Shown: positions 1 through 8,327 of the stretch, in pieces
Numbering within the stretch: the first letter of the stretch is position 1
Layout of the letters: each line of letters opens with the position of its first letter
Origin: Melioribacteraceae bacterium
Lineage (GTDB): Bacteria > Bacteroidota > Ignavibacteria > Ignavibacteriales > Melioribacteraceae
Direction: 5' to 3'
Length of the DNA: 42,449 nucleotides
NCBI GenBank assembly: GCA_019638015.1
Contig: JAHBUP010000002.1
Coordinates: 1 to 42,449, forward strand
The notes under the pieces: model-generated
What the model saw: the letters and a program-made list of their open reading frames with translations, nothing else
Databases searched by the model: none
What the model was told of the DNA's origin: nothing
Made by a program: the position numbers and the translations under genes

Positions 1-56
1 TCACTCGAAAAGAGTAGAGGATCTTCCATTTACTATTTCAAATGAGCAACTAAATC

Positions 57-1874
57 ATGAATTTTACAACACAACAAGAGGAGCTTTTTAAGAGTATACC
101 GGTCTTAACTGGTATAACTATAAAATACAAACCATTCAACAAGAACAATCTTTTCGAAGTAATTAAAGAGATTGCAACTGGTAACATTTTCCGCACAAAA
201 ATTGAAGAAGTCAGATCAATTCAAGACAAAAATAAACGGCAAGACTTCAAACGAAAAAACCTTCCATTTTTTACAATTGGCGAATTCAAAAACAACGAAA
301 GACAAAAAAAAGCTCTCATTAAAACTCAGTTTGCAATATTTGATTTGGATCATATTGCTGAATGGAAATCAAAATGGGAACAGATCGTTGCCGACAAAAG
401 TGTTTTTGCAGCATTCCGCTCCCCAAGCGGAGATGGAATTAAAATCATCTATAAGTTTGACAAACCAATTACCGATCCTCAACTATATTCATCCGTCTAC
501 AAGTTCTACGCATCCAAGTTTAATATTGACTTAGGGCAAGAGCCAGACATGACTTCAGACTGTTCTAGAGCTTGCTACATCAGTTATGATCCAAAAATAT
601 ATGTGAATGAAACTCCAGCTTTATTAAGTGTTGTTGAGAATATTAAACCAGTTATAAAGCAGACTAGTAACTCAAGTGAAGTTGATACAACCTACGTTCC
701 CAAAGCAGTTGAGTTTTTAAGTACTAAAATTAAGAATTATAATGACTGGGTAACATGTGGTTTTGCATTAACCAGCCTGGGAGAAGGAAGACAGTACTTC
801 CACAGACTCTCTCAGAATCCTAATTATAATGATACCCCAGAAGAGGTAGACGAAAAATTTGATGAGTTAGTTGAATCAAGCCGCGGTGAAGTAACAATTG
901 CAAGCTTGTTTGAAATAGCCATAAGACACGGCTTTGTTTATCCGACAATTAATATTATAGACATCAATGCAAAACCACTATCTGCGCAAATGATGGAGTG
1001 GTTTGATGAAGATAGAAAAAGATTACCGGGAACACTAATTGGTCATCCCTTATCTACTTTCAAAAAGATTGCAGAGTATACAGATGGAATCCAGCCCGGG
1101 TTTTACATTGTTGCAGCAGAGGCAAACGTAGGAAAAACAGCCTTTATAACAAATCTTTGTTTAGATCTCCTAGATACAAATCCTGATATACAAGTAATCT
1201 ACTTTTCACTCGATGACAGTAAACGTTCGACAATAAATCGCCTCTTAAGTATTAAAACCCACTGCTCGATAAACTCTCTCCGAAGGAAAATAGATGATAA
1301 AAGCCTTGCTGCAACTGTTGAACAGGGAAGATCCGAATTAATAGAGCTAGCTCAAAAGGATAGAATTCAGTTTTACGATCTTGGAGATGTAACAAAAATT
1401 GAAGAAGTAGAATCAATCATCTCAAATAATAAGCATCCTCAAAAGGTTGTGTTTATTGATGGCGTTTATAATTTGCAGGTTGAGAGCTCTGAGGGAATAA
1501 GAGTAGAGAACATTAAACGAGCACAAACCATTAAAGAGATTGTTGATAAAAACAAATTACCTTTAATAGCTACAGGAGAGCTTCGTAAGAAGTCTAAAGA
1601 TGATAGCAAAGATAAAAAACCGACACTTCACGATTTAAATGAAACCGGTAAATACTCCTATAACGCAAATGTAGTTTGGCTTCTCTCATTCAAGAATGCG
1701 GATAAAAATGAAAAGTCGATTATTGTTGAATTAGAGTTTGCTAAGAACAAACTATCCGACTTTAAAGGCAGTATTGATCTTAATTTCATTAGAGAGAAAG
1801 GTATCATTAAAGAGGCTACATTAAATCTTCCATCCTATCCGAATTCATTTGATACTGAAGGGGAGGATTTATGA
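57..1874 (+). CDS. Primase-helicase fusion (BT4734-like / PriCT / DnaB-like RecA ATPase)
   Basis: This 605-residue protein probably primes and unwinds DNA for replication of the element. Residues 1-200 resemble the BT4734/VirE N-terminal primase-associated domain (FDLDH near 95, SPSGDGIKIIYKF near 122-134). Residues about 215-295 look like a PriCT-type helical domain (YNDWVTCGFAL). Residues about 310-590 form a DnaB/RepA-like RecA ATPase with Walker A AEANVGKT at 354-361 and Walker B VVFIDG ending near D468. An in-frame stop at 51-53 fixes the 5' limit; the ATG at 57 has no clear SD. The stop overlaps the next gene by four bases (ATGA), implying translational coupling. Such fusions are typical of Bacteroidota mobile elements and phages. 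The domain names rest on motif recognition only. Confidence 0.8.
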   Translation: MNFTTQQEELFKSIPVLTGITIKYKPFNKNNLFEVIKEIATGNIFRTKIEEVRSIQDKNKRQDFKRKNLPFFTIGEFKNNERQKKALIKTQFAIFDLDHIAEWKSKWEQIVADKSVFAAFRSPSGDGIKIIYKFDKPITDPQLYSSVYKFYASKFNIDLGQEPDMTSDCSRACYISYDPKIYVNETPALLSVVENIKPVIKQTSNSSEVDTTYVPKAVEFLSTKIKNYNDWVTCGFALTSLGEGRQYFHRLSQNPNYNDTPEEVDEKFDELVESSRGEVTIASLFEIAIRHGFVYPTINIIDINAKPLSAQMMEWFDEDRKRLPGTLIGHPLSTFKKIAEYTDGIQPGFYIVAAEANVGKTAFITNLCLDLLDTNPDIQVIYFSLDDSKRSTINRLLSIKTHCSINSLRRKIDDKSLAATVEQGRSELIELAQKDRIQFYDLGDVTKIEEVESIISNNKHPQKVVFIDGVYNLQVESSEGIRVENIKRAQTIKEIVDKNKLPLIATGELRKKSKDDSKDKKPTLHDLNETGKYSYNANVVWLLSFKNADKNEKSIIVELEFAKNKLSDFKGSIDLNFIREKGIIKEATLNLPSYPNSFDTEGEDL

Positions 1875-2947
1875 TAAATAGTCAAATTACATACGTCGAT
1901 AGAATGGTTTACCAAGAATTTATTTCAAAATTTTGTGAGAAAGGAGTTTTTTCTAATTTTGATTTATTGCCATTCAAGGATCAGTTGATTAAGGATGCTA
2001 AATTAAAAATCAACCAACCCGAATTAAGTTATGACGAAACCCGAAAGGTCTTAAGCGAAGCAAAAGAGTATAAAACTGAGACTCATATTATCAGAGACTT
2101 TGGCACTCATCTATATGCATTTTCCTACAAAGTATTTATAGACAGCAAAGCTGGTTCAGATGAAAATCTGAATCAGTCTGAAGCTATTAATGATGCTCTA
2201 AAGAAAGTGAATACGGGTAAACTAGCGAATAAAGTTGTTCTCTATATACTTTCGGAGGTATTTAAACAAAAGAAAACCGAAGACGTTATAATTTTTAAAA
2301 AGGATTTAATCGAAACCCTAGGGTATTCAAGTGAAGATAAATATCTCTACTCGGATATTTATAATGTAATATTTTCACTCAGATGGCTCGACTATCAGGT
2401 TTTTGAATTTAAGAAAAGAAATGGGCTCAAGCTAAAATCGTGGGGTACTTTTATCTACAATATCCAAAATGAGCATGATTCATATATAATAAGCGTAAAC
2501 AAAAAATACATTGGATGTGTTTTTGATCTTTTTAATAATCCATTAGAAGGAAAATTTGAAACAGGGTATATAAAGTACCCAATGGTGGCAATTAGGGCCG
2601 CGAAAGACTATTCAACTGCCGCTTATTTGTTGACCAATTTTTTGATATGTGAAAATGGTAATGCGAAACTGAATACAGAAGAGGAAAAAGTAATTGCCTT
2701 TTCAGGTGGTGTTTTGATCAAAACAATAAGAAAAAATTCCAAAAACATAAATAAGCAGAAGTGGGGGCTGATCAAAGCATTAAAGGAATTAGACTTTATT
2801 AACAAAATTGAACCAAGTATTCCAGAGCTAGAAAAGCTTTCCTCAATGGAGATTAAGAAAACTGTAATTAGGATATATCTGGATAAGGACGTGAAAAAAC
2901 TAAGCGAAAAAATTGAAAGTAATCTTTTGGGGTCTAAAAAGGCATGA
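1871..2947 (+). CDS. Putative replication initiator, winged-helix-like
   Basis: The protein has 358 residues and is coupled to the upstream primase-helicase through an ATGA overlap, with a good SD (GGGAGG) six bases before its ATG. I do not recognise a named family with certainty. The centre (about residues 115-260) alternates helices and short strands and ends in a basic C-terminal half, as in plasmid-type Rep/initiator proteins with tandem winged helices. Three copies of a 20-bp repeat sit at its 3' end and just beyond it, and 10-bp repeats follow, which is the usual arrangement of a rep gene with iterons. A replication-initiator role is inferred from this context. It could instead be an accessory DNA-binding protein of the helicase. 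Confidence 0.5.
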   Translation: MINSQITYVDRMVYQEFISKFCEKGVFSNFDLLPFKDQLIKDAKLKINQPELSYDETRKVLSEAKEYKTETHIIRDFGTHLYAFSYKVFIDSKAGSDENLNQSEAINDALKKVNTGKLANKVVLYILSEVFKQKKTEDVIIFKKDLIETLGYSSEDKYLYSDIYNVIFSLRWLDYQVFEFKKRNGLKLKSWGTFIYNIQNEHDSYIISVNKKYIGCVFDLFNNPLEGKFETGYIKYPMVAIRAAKDYSTAAYLLTNFLICENGNAKLNTEEEKVIAFSGGVLIKTIRKNSKNINKQKWGLIKALKELDFINKIEPSIPELEKLSSMEIKKTVIRIYLDKDVKKLSEKIESNLLGSKKA

Positions 2948-2988
2948 AAAGTAATCTTTTGGGGTCTAAAAGTAATCTTTTGGGGTCT
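2916..2988 (+). repeat. Three 20-bp iteron-like direct repeats
   Basis: The unit AAAGTAATCTTTTGGGGTCT occurs exactly at 2916-2935, 2948-2967 and 2969-2988. The start-to-start distances are 32 and 21 bp, about three and two helical turns, so the copies face the same side of the helix. The first copy lies inside the 3' end of the putative initiator gene. This arrangement is typical of iterons bound by a Rep protein, but function is inferred. Confidence 0.55.
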
Positions 2989-3030
2989 GCCCCTTTTCGT
3001 AAACCCTTTATTTGCAATGAGTTGGAGACA

Positions 3031-3070
3031 CAAAAAGTCACTAAAAGATACTAAAAGTATCTAAAAGAGT
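3031..3070 (+). repeat. 10-bp tandem repeats (CTAAAAG motif)
   Basis: CTAAAAG recurs at 3041, 3051 and 3061 with exact 10-bp spacing, and a degenerate copy (CAAAAAG) lies at 3031. They lie between the 20-bp repeats and a GC-rich hairpin, in the presumed origin region. The core CTAAAAG also recurs in the tandem repeats at the 3' end of the integrase gene (42316-42353). Confidence 0.5.
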
Positions 3071-3075
3071 ATTAA

Positions 3076-3100
3076 CCCCCTACGCCTCCGGCGTTGGGGG
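3076..3100. other. GC-rich hairpin in presumed origin region
   Basis: CCCCCTACGCC (3076-3086) pairs with GGCGTTGGGGG (3090-3100) across a three-base loop with a single mismatch. No U-run follows, so it is not a classical intrinsic terminator. It may be a structural element of the origin or a weak terminator for the rep operon. Confidence 0.4.
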
Positions 3101-3129
3101 TATATTAAACGTAAAATGAGGTAAACACA

Positions 3130-3555
3130 ATGGAATCATCAGTAAAACAAGCAGCCTTAACCGACAATGTCGTTGAGGCAATTAAATTAGTCCGTATAGT
3201 AGAACCGGCTCTTACAAATGCAGGTTTCGAACCTAAAGCCGATTACTCTAAAAACCCATTAGTCCCCGATGAAGTTCAAGCTACTATCGATTGGATTAAT
3301 GCAAATACGGTCAGAACGAAAACATACAATCCACGGATGGACAGTTATTCCCTTAAACACAAGGTTGAAGTATATTCAAGAAAGATCGGCAACGGAATGT
3401 ATATTGGAAATGGAGCAGCAATAGCAGCATTTATAATCCTTGGGATACCGTATAAGCAAATATTAAAGACGAAAAATGCCATCCCACAGTTAAAGCTCAA
3501 ACCGCAGAAGAAAGTAAAGATACTTCCATATTCACAGTGGAAGTGGCCTAAATAG
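3130..3555 (+). CDS. Small hypothetical protein
   Basis: This 141-residue protein is not assigned to a named family. It starts at an ATG preceded by GAGG nine bases upstream. It has a helical N-terminus, a central segment YSLKHKVEVY (about residues 72-81) and a mildly hydrophobic stretch IGNGAAIAAFIILGI (about 93-107) that looks more like a buried helix than a membrane span. The tail is rich in Lys and Pro. It lies alone between the replication module and the cassette array and is followed by a terminator hairpin. A small DNA- or plasmid-associated protein is plausible but unproven. Confidence 0.55.
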   Translation: MESSVKQAALTDNVVEAIKLVRIVEPALTNAGFEPKADYSKNPLVPDEVQATIDWINANTVRTKTYNPRMDSYSLKHKVEVYSRKIGNGMYIGNGAAIAAFIILGIPYKQILKTKNAIPQLKLKPQKKVKILPYSQWKWPK

Positions 3556-3571
3556 GATCGATTGCAGATTA

Positions 3572-3600
3572 GAGATTGGATTCCCCTCCAATCTCAATTT
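3572..3600 (+). terminator. Intrinsic terminator after the 141-residue gene
   Basis: GAGATTGGA (3572-3580) and TCCAATCTC (3587-3595) form a perfect 9-bp stem with a six-base loop, followed by AATTTT. It lies 17 bases past the stop codon of the small hypothetical gene. Confidence 0.6.
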
Positions 3601-4061
3601 TGCGCGAAACAGAAGCAATATTTTCAGCGAGAAAAGCCAAAAAAAAGCCAAAAAATCTCCTTAGGGTTTTGGTTCCATAGCCCCAACTGCAAATCTGAGC
3701 CAGCTTGCGACCTCTCCAATACAGGGAAAGCCAAAAAAGCTACAAGGTATTATTAAATCTGCCCCAGAATCGAAAACTCAAAATTATTTTTGGGAAATTT
3801 TACAGACCCTATAAGCAAAAGATCACAACATCCATTTTATTCTTGTACTTTAACACAATTAAACTTAAGTTGAAACTAAATAATGGGCTGGTTCAATTTG
3901 GGGCTATTACAGGAAACTTCACACGAAAGCACTTCACTGACTAGTGAATTTAATATAGGCATGATATTGAGCAAAAAGATTGGAAATTTGTAAATAAGAT
4001 AAACAATACCGGTCGGATATAATTCCAAAGCAAGGAATAACCCCGGCGGGTTAATTAATAG
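3601..4061. other. Non-coding spacer upstream of the cassette array
   Basis: No convincing gene is visible. Open frames here are short, lack SD sequences and have no recognisable protein features. An integron would carry attI and a divergent intI on this side. No integrase gene is present, and no attI could be identified. The last 60 bases hold GC-rich patches (ACCGGTCGG, CCCCGGCGGG) before the first cassette boundary, which could be a degraded attachment site. Confidence 0.5.
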
Positions 4062-4087
4062 TTATACCACATTAAGTTACAGAAATT

Positions 4088-4873
4088 ATGATACAATTAG
4101 AGATGATACAGAAAACAAAACATATAGCGGAAAATGATGCAAATGTATCTTCTGTTTTTATGTATGGTTCATTTACAAAAGATGAAGGGGACCAATATTC
4201 CGACATTGAATTTTATATTTTCCTAAAGAATAAAGAAAATTTTTCATCAGAAAGTTGGATAAGTAATATTCATCCAATATCACTGTATTTCATAAATGAA
4301 TATGGTAGTGAAGTAACCATTTTTGAAAATATGATTAGAGGAGAATTTCATTTTTTAGCAACAGATAAAATTGATATAATTAAATCTTGGGATGGTTTAG
4401 CATCATTCAGCGAATTTGATAAAATGATTTTAGTTGACAAAGAAGGACATTTATCCAAAACCTTAAAAGAAATCAAATACAAAAATCCAGAAAGAATTAC
4501 CTCTGAAAATATTTCTTGGCTGAGTAAATCACTAATCAATGTTTTATTAACAACAAGTAACTTAATAAAAAGGCAAGAGTTTGCACACGCTTATCAAAGT
4601 TTAAATAGTGTTCAAAAATATTTACTTTGGTTAATTCGTATTCATACTTCAAAGACCAATCATTGGGAAACTCCGACAAAGAATTTAGAAAAAGATATTA
4701 ATGATTATTGGTATGCTGAATATAAAAGAACAACTTCAAAATTAAATGCAATTGATATCAAATCAGCATTTCAATACTCAATTGAAATATCAGAAAAACT
4801 TTTTAGTGAACTGAAAGTTGAATCCAAAATAAAAGAATTACTATCAATTATTAAAGAATCAAATTCTAAATAG
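4088..4873 (+). CDS. Lincosamide nucleotidyltransferase-like protein, Lnu(F) family (cassette 1)
   Basis: The protein has 261 residues. The N-terminal nucleotidyltransferase motif MYGSFTKDEGDQYSDIEF carries Gly27-Ser28 and the metal-binding pair Asp39/Glu41. This pattern is shared with Lnu(F)/Lnu(B) enzymes, which adenylylate lincomycin and clindamycin. The C-terminal half (about 125-255) is helical, as in that family. Length is close to that of Lnu(F). It is the sole gene of cassette 1 and ends about 25 bases before attC. No SD precedes the ATG at 4088; an alternative ATG lies at 4103. The real substrate cannot be told from sequence. It could be another small-molecule or toxin-type nucleotidyltransferase rather than a resistance determinant. 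Confidence 0.75.
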   Translation: MIQLEMIQKTKHIAENDANVSSVFMYGSFTKDEGDQYSDIEFYIFLKNKENFSSESWISNIHPISLYFINEYGSEVTIFENMIRGEFHFLATDKIDIIKSWDGLASFSEFDKMILVDKEGHLSKTLKEIKYKNPERITSENISWLSKSLINVLLTTSNLIKRQEFAHAYQSLNSVQKYLLWLIRIHTSKTNHWETPTKNLEKDINDYWYAEYKRTTSKLNAIDIKSAFQYSIEISEKLFSELKVESKIKELLSIIKESNSK

Positions 4874-4897
4874 AAAGTTTATCTAATGGTAAATGTG

Positions 4898-5086
4898 GTA
4901 TAACAAGCAACTCAAGCCGACCGCTTTTTTCGCATTCGGCATTTGTAGTTTCTCTTGTTAGTCGTTCCGTTTTTAGTTTCTTATTCAAGTTTCTACTGCT
5001 ATGGAAATATTTTTATAATTATTTAATTAGTCGTTCTAACTTAGCCGTCTGCTCTGGGCGGCGGCTTAGTTGCAACGGCGTTAGCT
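4898..5086 (+). other. attC site of cassette 1
   Basis: R'' GTATAAC (4898-4904) and R' GTTAGCT (5080-5086) bracket 189 bp with inner conserved boxes CCGACCGC and GGGCGGCGGCTTAG. AATGTGGTATAAC at the 5' arm is complementary to the start of cassette 1 (4061-4073), which confirms cassette ownership. Confidence 0.85.
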
Positions 5087-5108
5087 GCATAAATTATTGG
5101 GATAAATT

Positions 5109-5768
5109 ATGGAAATGAAAACACTAAAATTTATGAGATTGTTAATCCCTGGATTAATACTTCTCTTTGAATTTTTACCGATGTTAAACTTTCTTAAAGT
5201 GAGTTATAAAATTGGAGAAGGTTTGTTGTCATATAGTTTTTTAACAATACTTGCTTTAGTAATTGGTGCAATCTATCATATGAATGACATTAGGTTTACT
5301 GTAACTACTGTTTCTCATAGAAAGATCGACTTAAATATTGTTACTTCTTTGCTCAAAATTTATAACAAACAACTTGATCAAAACGAATACAATTACCTCA
5401 AAAAAGGAAAATTAAAACAGATTTTTTATCATTTCATCGACAATGATCCGTCACTTTCAGCTAAAAGTAAGCTTGTTTATTTCAATGGTTTGCTTTGGAC
5501 TTCTACCGCAGATTGTTTTATCCTATCAGTATTTAGTTCTGTCACGTTTTTAATTACTGGTTTATGGATATTTAATAATGATTCAATTTGGCTTATTGGC
5601 GTATTGTATTCTGGCATTGCTTTATTGGCTGTATGTTTTCACTTTTTAACCATAATTAAGCATTACAAACTATCCAACGACCAAATAGAATTTATAGAGA
5701 TACATTACCAAACTGAACTTAGAGCAAAAATTGATGCGGTTTTAGAACTAATGCCAAAAACTATTTAG
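5109..5768 (+). CDS. Four-helix membrane protein, partner of DndC-like enzyme (cassette 2)
   Basis: This 219-residue protein has predicted membrane segments at about residues 9-30, 38-56, 134-155 and 161-182. A polar, basic cytosolic stretch lies between the two pairs, and an acidic C-terminal helix follows. I do not recognise a family. It shares one cassette with the DndC-like gene that begins ten bases after its stop. No attC lies between them, so the two genes have moved as one unit. In such two-gene cassettes the membrane protein is often an effector or sensor, but here that is only inference. A weak SD (TTGGGA) precedes the ATG. Confidence 0.65.
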   Translation: MEMKTLKFMRLLIPGLILLFEFLPMLNFLKVSYKIGEGLLSYSFLTILALVIGAIYHMNDIRFTVTTVSHRKIDLNIVTSLLKIYNKQLDQNEYNYLKKGKLKQIFYHFIDNDPSLSAKSKLVYFNGLLWTSTADCFILSVFSSVTFLITGLWIFNNDSIWLIGVLYSGIALLAVCFHFLTIIKHYKLSNDQIEFIEIHYQTELRAKIDAVLELMPKTI

Positions 5769-5778
5769 CTAGGATAAA

Positions 5779-6795
5779 ATGCCTACCAATTTAGATTTCG
5801 AAACAATTGAATTAATTGAAAGAGAATATAAAAAAAGCACATTGCCGTGGTCTCTTGGATATAGTGGAGGTAAAGACTCATCTGCTTTGTTAAAATTGAC
5901 TTTTCAAGCAATACTCAATACAAAGAAAAAACCAAAAACAATTAATGTAGTTTATTGTGATACTGGTGTTGAAATCCCGATAATGTCTGCATTGGTTGAT
6001 AAAACTCTTAAAAAAATCAAAAGAGAATCAAAAGAATTAGAACTCCCATTTAATTGTGTTAAGCTAGTCCCAAAATTAAATGATAGATATTTTGTGAAGG
6101 TTATTGGTCGCGGTTATCCTCCGCCAACAAATATATTCAGATGGTGCACGGATAAACTTCGAGTAATTCCAATTCAAACATTTCTTCAAACTCATTCAAA
6201 AGAAAATATAGTTTTGTTGGGTGTCAGAAAAGGGGAAAGCTTTGAGAGAGATAAAATTATTCTCAAGCATTATCTTGAAGACGTGTATTATTTTCGTCAA
6301 AATAACTTTAGTCAAGCAAAAATATTTTCGCCGATTCTCAATTATAATGAAGATAATGTTTGGGAAACAATTCTTAACGATTCACTACCTAAAAGTATTG
6401 ATGGGAAAAAACTTCAGAAATATTACACTTTGGTTAAAAGTGTAAATGAAAATAATATTGGTGGTCGTTTTGGTTGTTGGACTTGCACGGTTGTTCGCAA
6501 AGATAAAGCAGTAATGAATCTTATTGATGCTGGTTATTCAGAATTAATTCCATTGCTGAATTTTCGAAATTGGTTAGTATCAATACGTGATATTCCAAGA
6601 AATCGTTGTAAGCATAGGCGGAATGGACAAATTGGTTTAGGCCCGTTTACTCTTGTAGCGCGGTCAAAAATTCTTGATAAATTACTACTGGCTCAAAGTG
6701 AATCTGGATTGTCCCTCATCAGCGAAGAAGAGTTGGACTATATTTTAAAATTATGGTTAGTAGATAAGAATTCAAAAACTTATAGAGAAAAATAG
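5779..6795 (+). CDS. DndC-like PP-loop ATP pyrophosphatase / PAPS-reductase family (cassette 2)
   Basis: This 338-residue enzyme belongs to the PAPS reductase/DndC superfamily, which activates a substrate with ATP. The PP-loop SGGKDS lies at residues 29-34. RWCTDKLRV (about 121-129) and GRFGCWTCTVV (about 229-239) follow. The three cysteines C123, C233 and C236 match the pattern of DndC-type Fe-S ligands. In DNA phosphorothioation DndC works with DndA, DndB, DndD and DndE, none of which is present, so this is an orphan version. It is encoded just after a membrane protein in the same cassette, and its stop lies two bases before the attC. Its substrate is unknown. An anti-phage role is plausible because PP-loop DndC-like enzymes recur in defence loci, but this is not shown. 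Confidence 0.75.
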   Translation: MPTNLDFETIELIEREYKKSTLPWSLGYSGGKDSSALLKLTFQAILNTKKKPKTINVVYCDTGVEIPIMSALVDKTLKKIKRESKELELPFNCVKLVPKLNDRYFVKVIGRGYPPPTNIFRWCTDKLRVIPIQTFLQTHSKENIVLLGVRKGESFERDKIILKHYLEDVYYFRQNNFSQAKIFSPILNYNEDNVWETILNDSLPKSIDGKKLQKYYTLVKSVNENNIGGRFGCWTCTVVRKDKAVMNLIDAGYSELIPLLNFRNWLVSIRDIPRNRCKHRRNGQIGLGPFTLVARSKILDKLLLAQSESGLSLISEEELDYILKLWLVDKNSKTYREK

Positions 6796-6796
6796 C

Positions 6797-6984
6797 AGCT
6801 AACCAGTTCTTCAAGGCCGACCGCTTTAAACGAAGTGGCATTTGTGTGGTTATTAAGTTGCGATGTAAAAGTTAGTTGCTCTTTGAATGTAGTTAACAAA
6901 ATGAATTAATAAATAATTATCGGCATTTGTTTTCAAAGCTGCATTGCTGTTATGGGCGGCGGCTTAAAAACAACGCCGTTATAC
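6797..6984 (+). other. attC site of cassette 2
   Basis: R'' AGCTAAC (6797-6803) and R' GTTATAC (6978-6984) bracket 188 bp. The 5' arm is complementary to the start of cassette 2 (GTTAGCTGC at 5080). From 6806 it is almost identical to the attC of cassette 5, with one extra G and one C/T change over about 173 bp. Confidence 0.88.
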
Positions 6985-6999
6985 AAAAAGTGAGGTTCT

Positions 7000-7035
7000 A
7001 TGAATAATACATTTTACCATTCCTCAAATAGCTAA
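7000..7035 (+). CDS. Possible 11-codon leader peptide (cassette 3)
   Basis: ATG at 7000 is preceded by GAGG (6992-6995) and opens an 11-residue frame (MNNTFYHSSNS). It ends with TAA at 7033-7035, overlapping the SD (AAGGTGG, 7034-7040) of the thioredoxin gene. Translation of the leader would bring ribosomes directly onto the next start. Short reading frames that boost cassette translation are known from class 1 integron attI (ORF-11); any equivalence here is inference. Confidence 0.35.
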   Translation: MNNTFYHSSNS

Positions 7036-7044
7036 GGTGGTATT

Positions 7045-8322
7045 ATGTTCAAGAAGTGTTTTATTATTTCTCTTGCGGTAGTATCAAACATTGTCTGTCA
7101 ACCAGTAAAAATATATTTGAATACTTTGACAAAACTGGATGATGAGAGTATTCATTTAGTTACGCTTTCTAGTCAAGCAAAGGAACAATTAGTCCTTCCC
7201 AAATTCGCAAGTAACGAGACACTATTTTCAAAGAAGTATCTCGATCTCTTCTATAGTTGGGACTCTGAAAATGATGAGAAAATTTCAATCCTTTTATTTC
7301 AGCTAAAAAACGAGGATTTATTATATGTAGACAAGAATAACGATAATGATCTGTCAAATGACGGTGATCCAATTTTATTTCCTCTAAATAAGGATTCAAT
7401 TACCATTGATATCATTTCTCCAAAAGATATTAATCAGAAACTCAAACTGGCATTATATCGAAAACCTGATTTGACCGACTCACTGAAAGCTTCTTTTATA
7501 GATCCAGAAGGCAATTTATCTTCAAGTTTTCTTAAGTTCGCAAAAATATATAGCGATGATTTCAATTTTGAAGGTAAAAAAAGATCATTCTACTTTGATT
7601 ATCGGATTACCTTAAGAAGAGGAGAACTTAATCTAGGATCATCAACTTATTCTGTCGGATTATTCGACTATTCAAATAATGGTAGATTTAATGACAAGCG
7701 TGATCTAATTCTAATGGATTTTAACAAAACTGGAAAATTGAATCTCGATAATCCGTCAAACGTTTTTTCTATTGATGATGTATTTACAATAGACAATAAG
7801 AATTATAAGCTAACCGAAGTTGATAAATATGGTCAGTATTTTATTATAGAAGAAACTAAGAACAAGCCAACTTTTCATTATCTAAAATGGATACAAGAAG
7901 AATCTTCGAAAGGTCAAATAAAAGAAACTCTACGTGAGGATTTTTGGAATAATAAATTGGTTTCACTTAGCGGTGAAGAAATAAGTTTATCTACTTTTAA
8001 AGGTCAATACCTTTTCTTAAATATATGGGGAGAATGGTGCCAACCTTGCATAAATGAAATTGAAGAATTAAAACAAGCTTACGAAAAGAATAACGGTAAA
8101 GTGGTTTTTTTAGGCGCACTCAAAGTAAATGATTTAACCAAAGCCAAAAGACTAATTCAAGAAAAAAATATTAGCTGGCCGAATACATTTATAACCAACG
8201 AAATTATAAAGGAATTTAATATTATCAGCTATCCGACCAATATTTTGATATTTCCTGATGGCATTAATTATATCAAAGAACATGGAATTAACAGAACATA
8301 TTTTGACATGAATGTAAAATAG
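7045..8322 (+). CDS. Secreted TlpA/ResA-like thioredoxin-fold protein (cassette 3)
   Basis: The protein has 425 residues. An N-terminal signal-like segment (about 1-19, MFKKCFIISLAVVSNIVCQ) suggests export, with a Cys at 18 that might act as a poor lipobox. The long middle region (about 30-285) is rich in beta-strand and Asp/Asn and is unassigned. The C-terminus (about 300-420) is a TlpA-like thioredoxin domain with catalytic WCQPC at 331-335 and the cis-Pro loop SYPTN near 395. It probably reduces or isomerises disulfides outside the cytoplasm. An SD (AAGGTGG) lies four bases before the ATG. It is the only large gene of cassette 3. Confidence 0.75.
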   Translation: MFKKCFIISLAVVSNIVCQPVKIYLNTLTKLDDESIHLVTLSSQAKEQLVLPKFASNETLFSKKYLDLFYSWDSENDEKISILLFQLKNEDLLYVDKNNDNDLSNDGDPILFPLNKDSITIDIISPKDINQKLKLALYRKPDLTDSLKASFIDPEGNLSSSFLKFAKIYSDDFNFEGKKRSFYFDYRITLRRGELNLGSSTYSVGLFDYSNNGRFNDKRDLILMDFNKTGKLNLDNPSNVFSIDDVFTIDNKNYKLTEVDKYGQYFIIEETKNKPTFHYLKWIQEESSKGQIKETLREDFWNNKLVSLSGEEISLSTFKGQYLFLNIWGEWCQPCINEIEELKQAYEKNNGKVVFLGALKVNDLTKAKRLIQEKNISWPNTFITNEIIKEFNIISYPTNILIFPDGINYIKEHGINRTYFDMNVK

Positions 8323-8327
8323 TTTTT

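Noticed and set aside
2623..3033. Long minus-strand open frame opposite the putative initiator gene
   Set aside because: It lies antisense to a well-supported, coupled gene, runs through the iteron repeats and is Phe/Ser/Leu-rich as expected for antisense of AT-rich coding DNA.
3562..3944. Two short overlapping plus-strand frames upstream of the array
   Set aside because: They lack SDs and protein-like composition, and the first runs through a terminator hairpin.
5779..6795. A complete Dnd phosphorothioation system
   Set aside because: Only a DndC-like protein is present; no DndA, DndB, DndD, DndE or Ssp partners were found.
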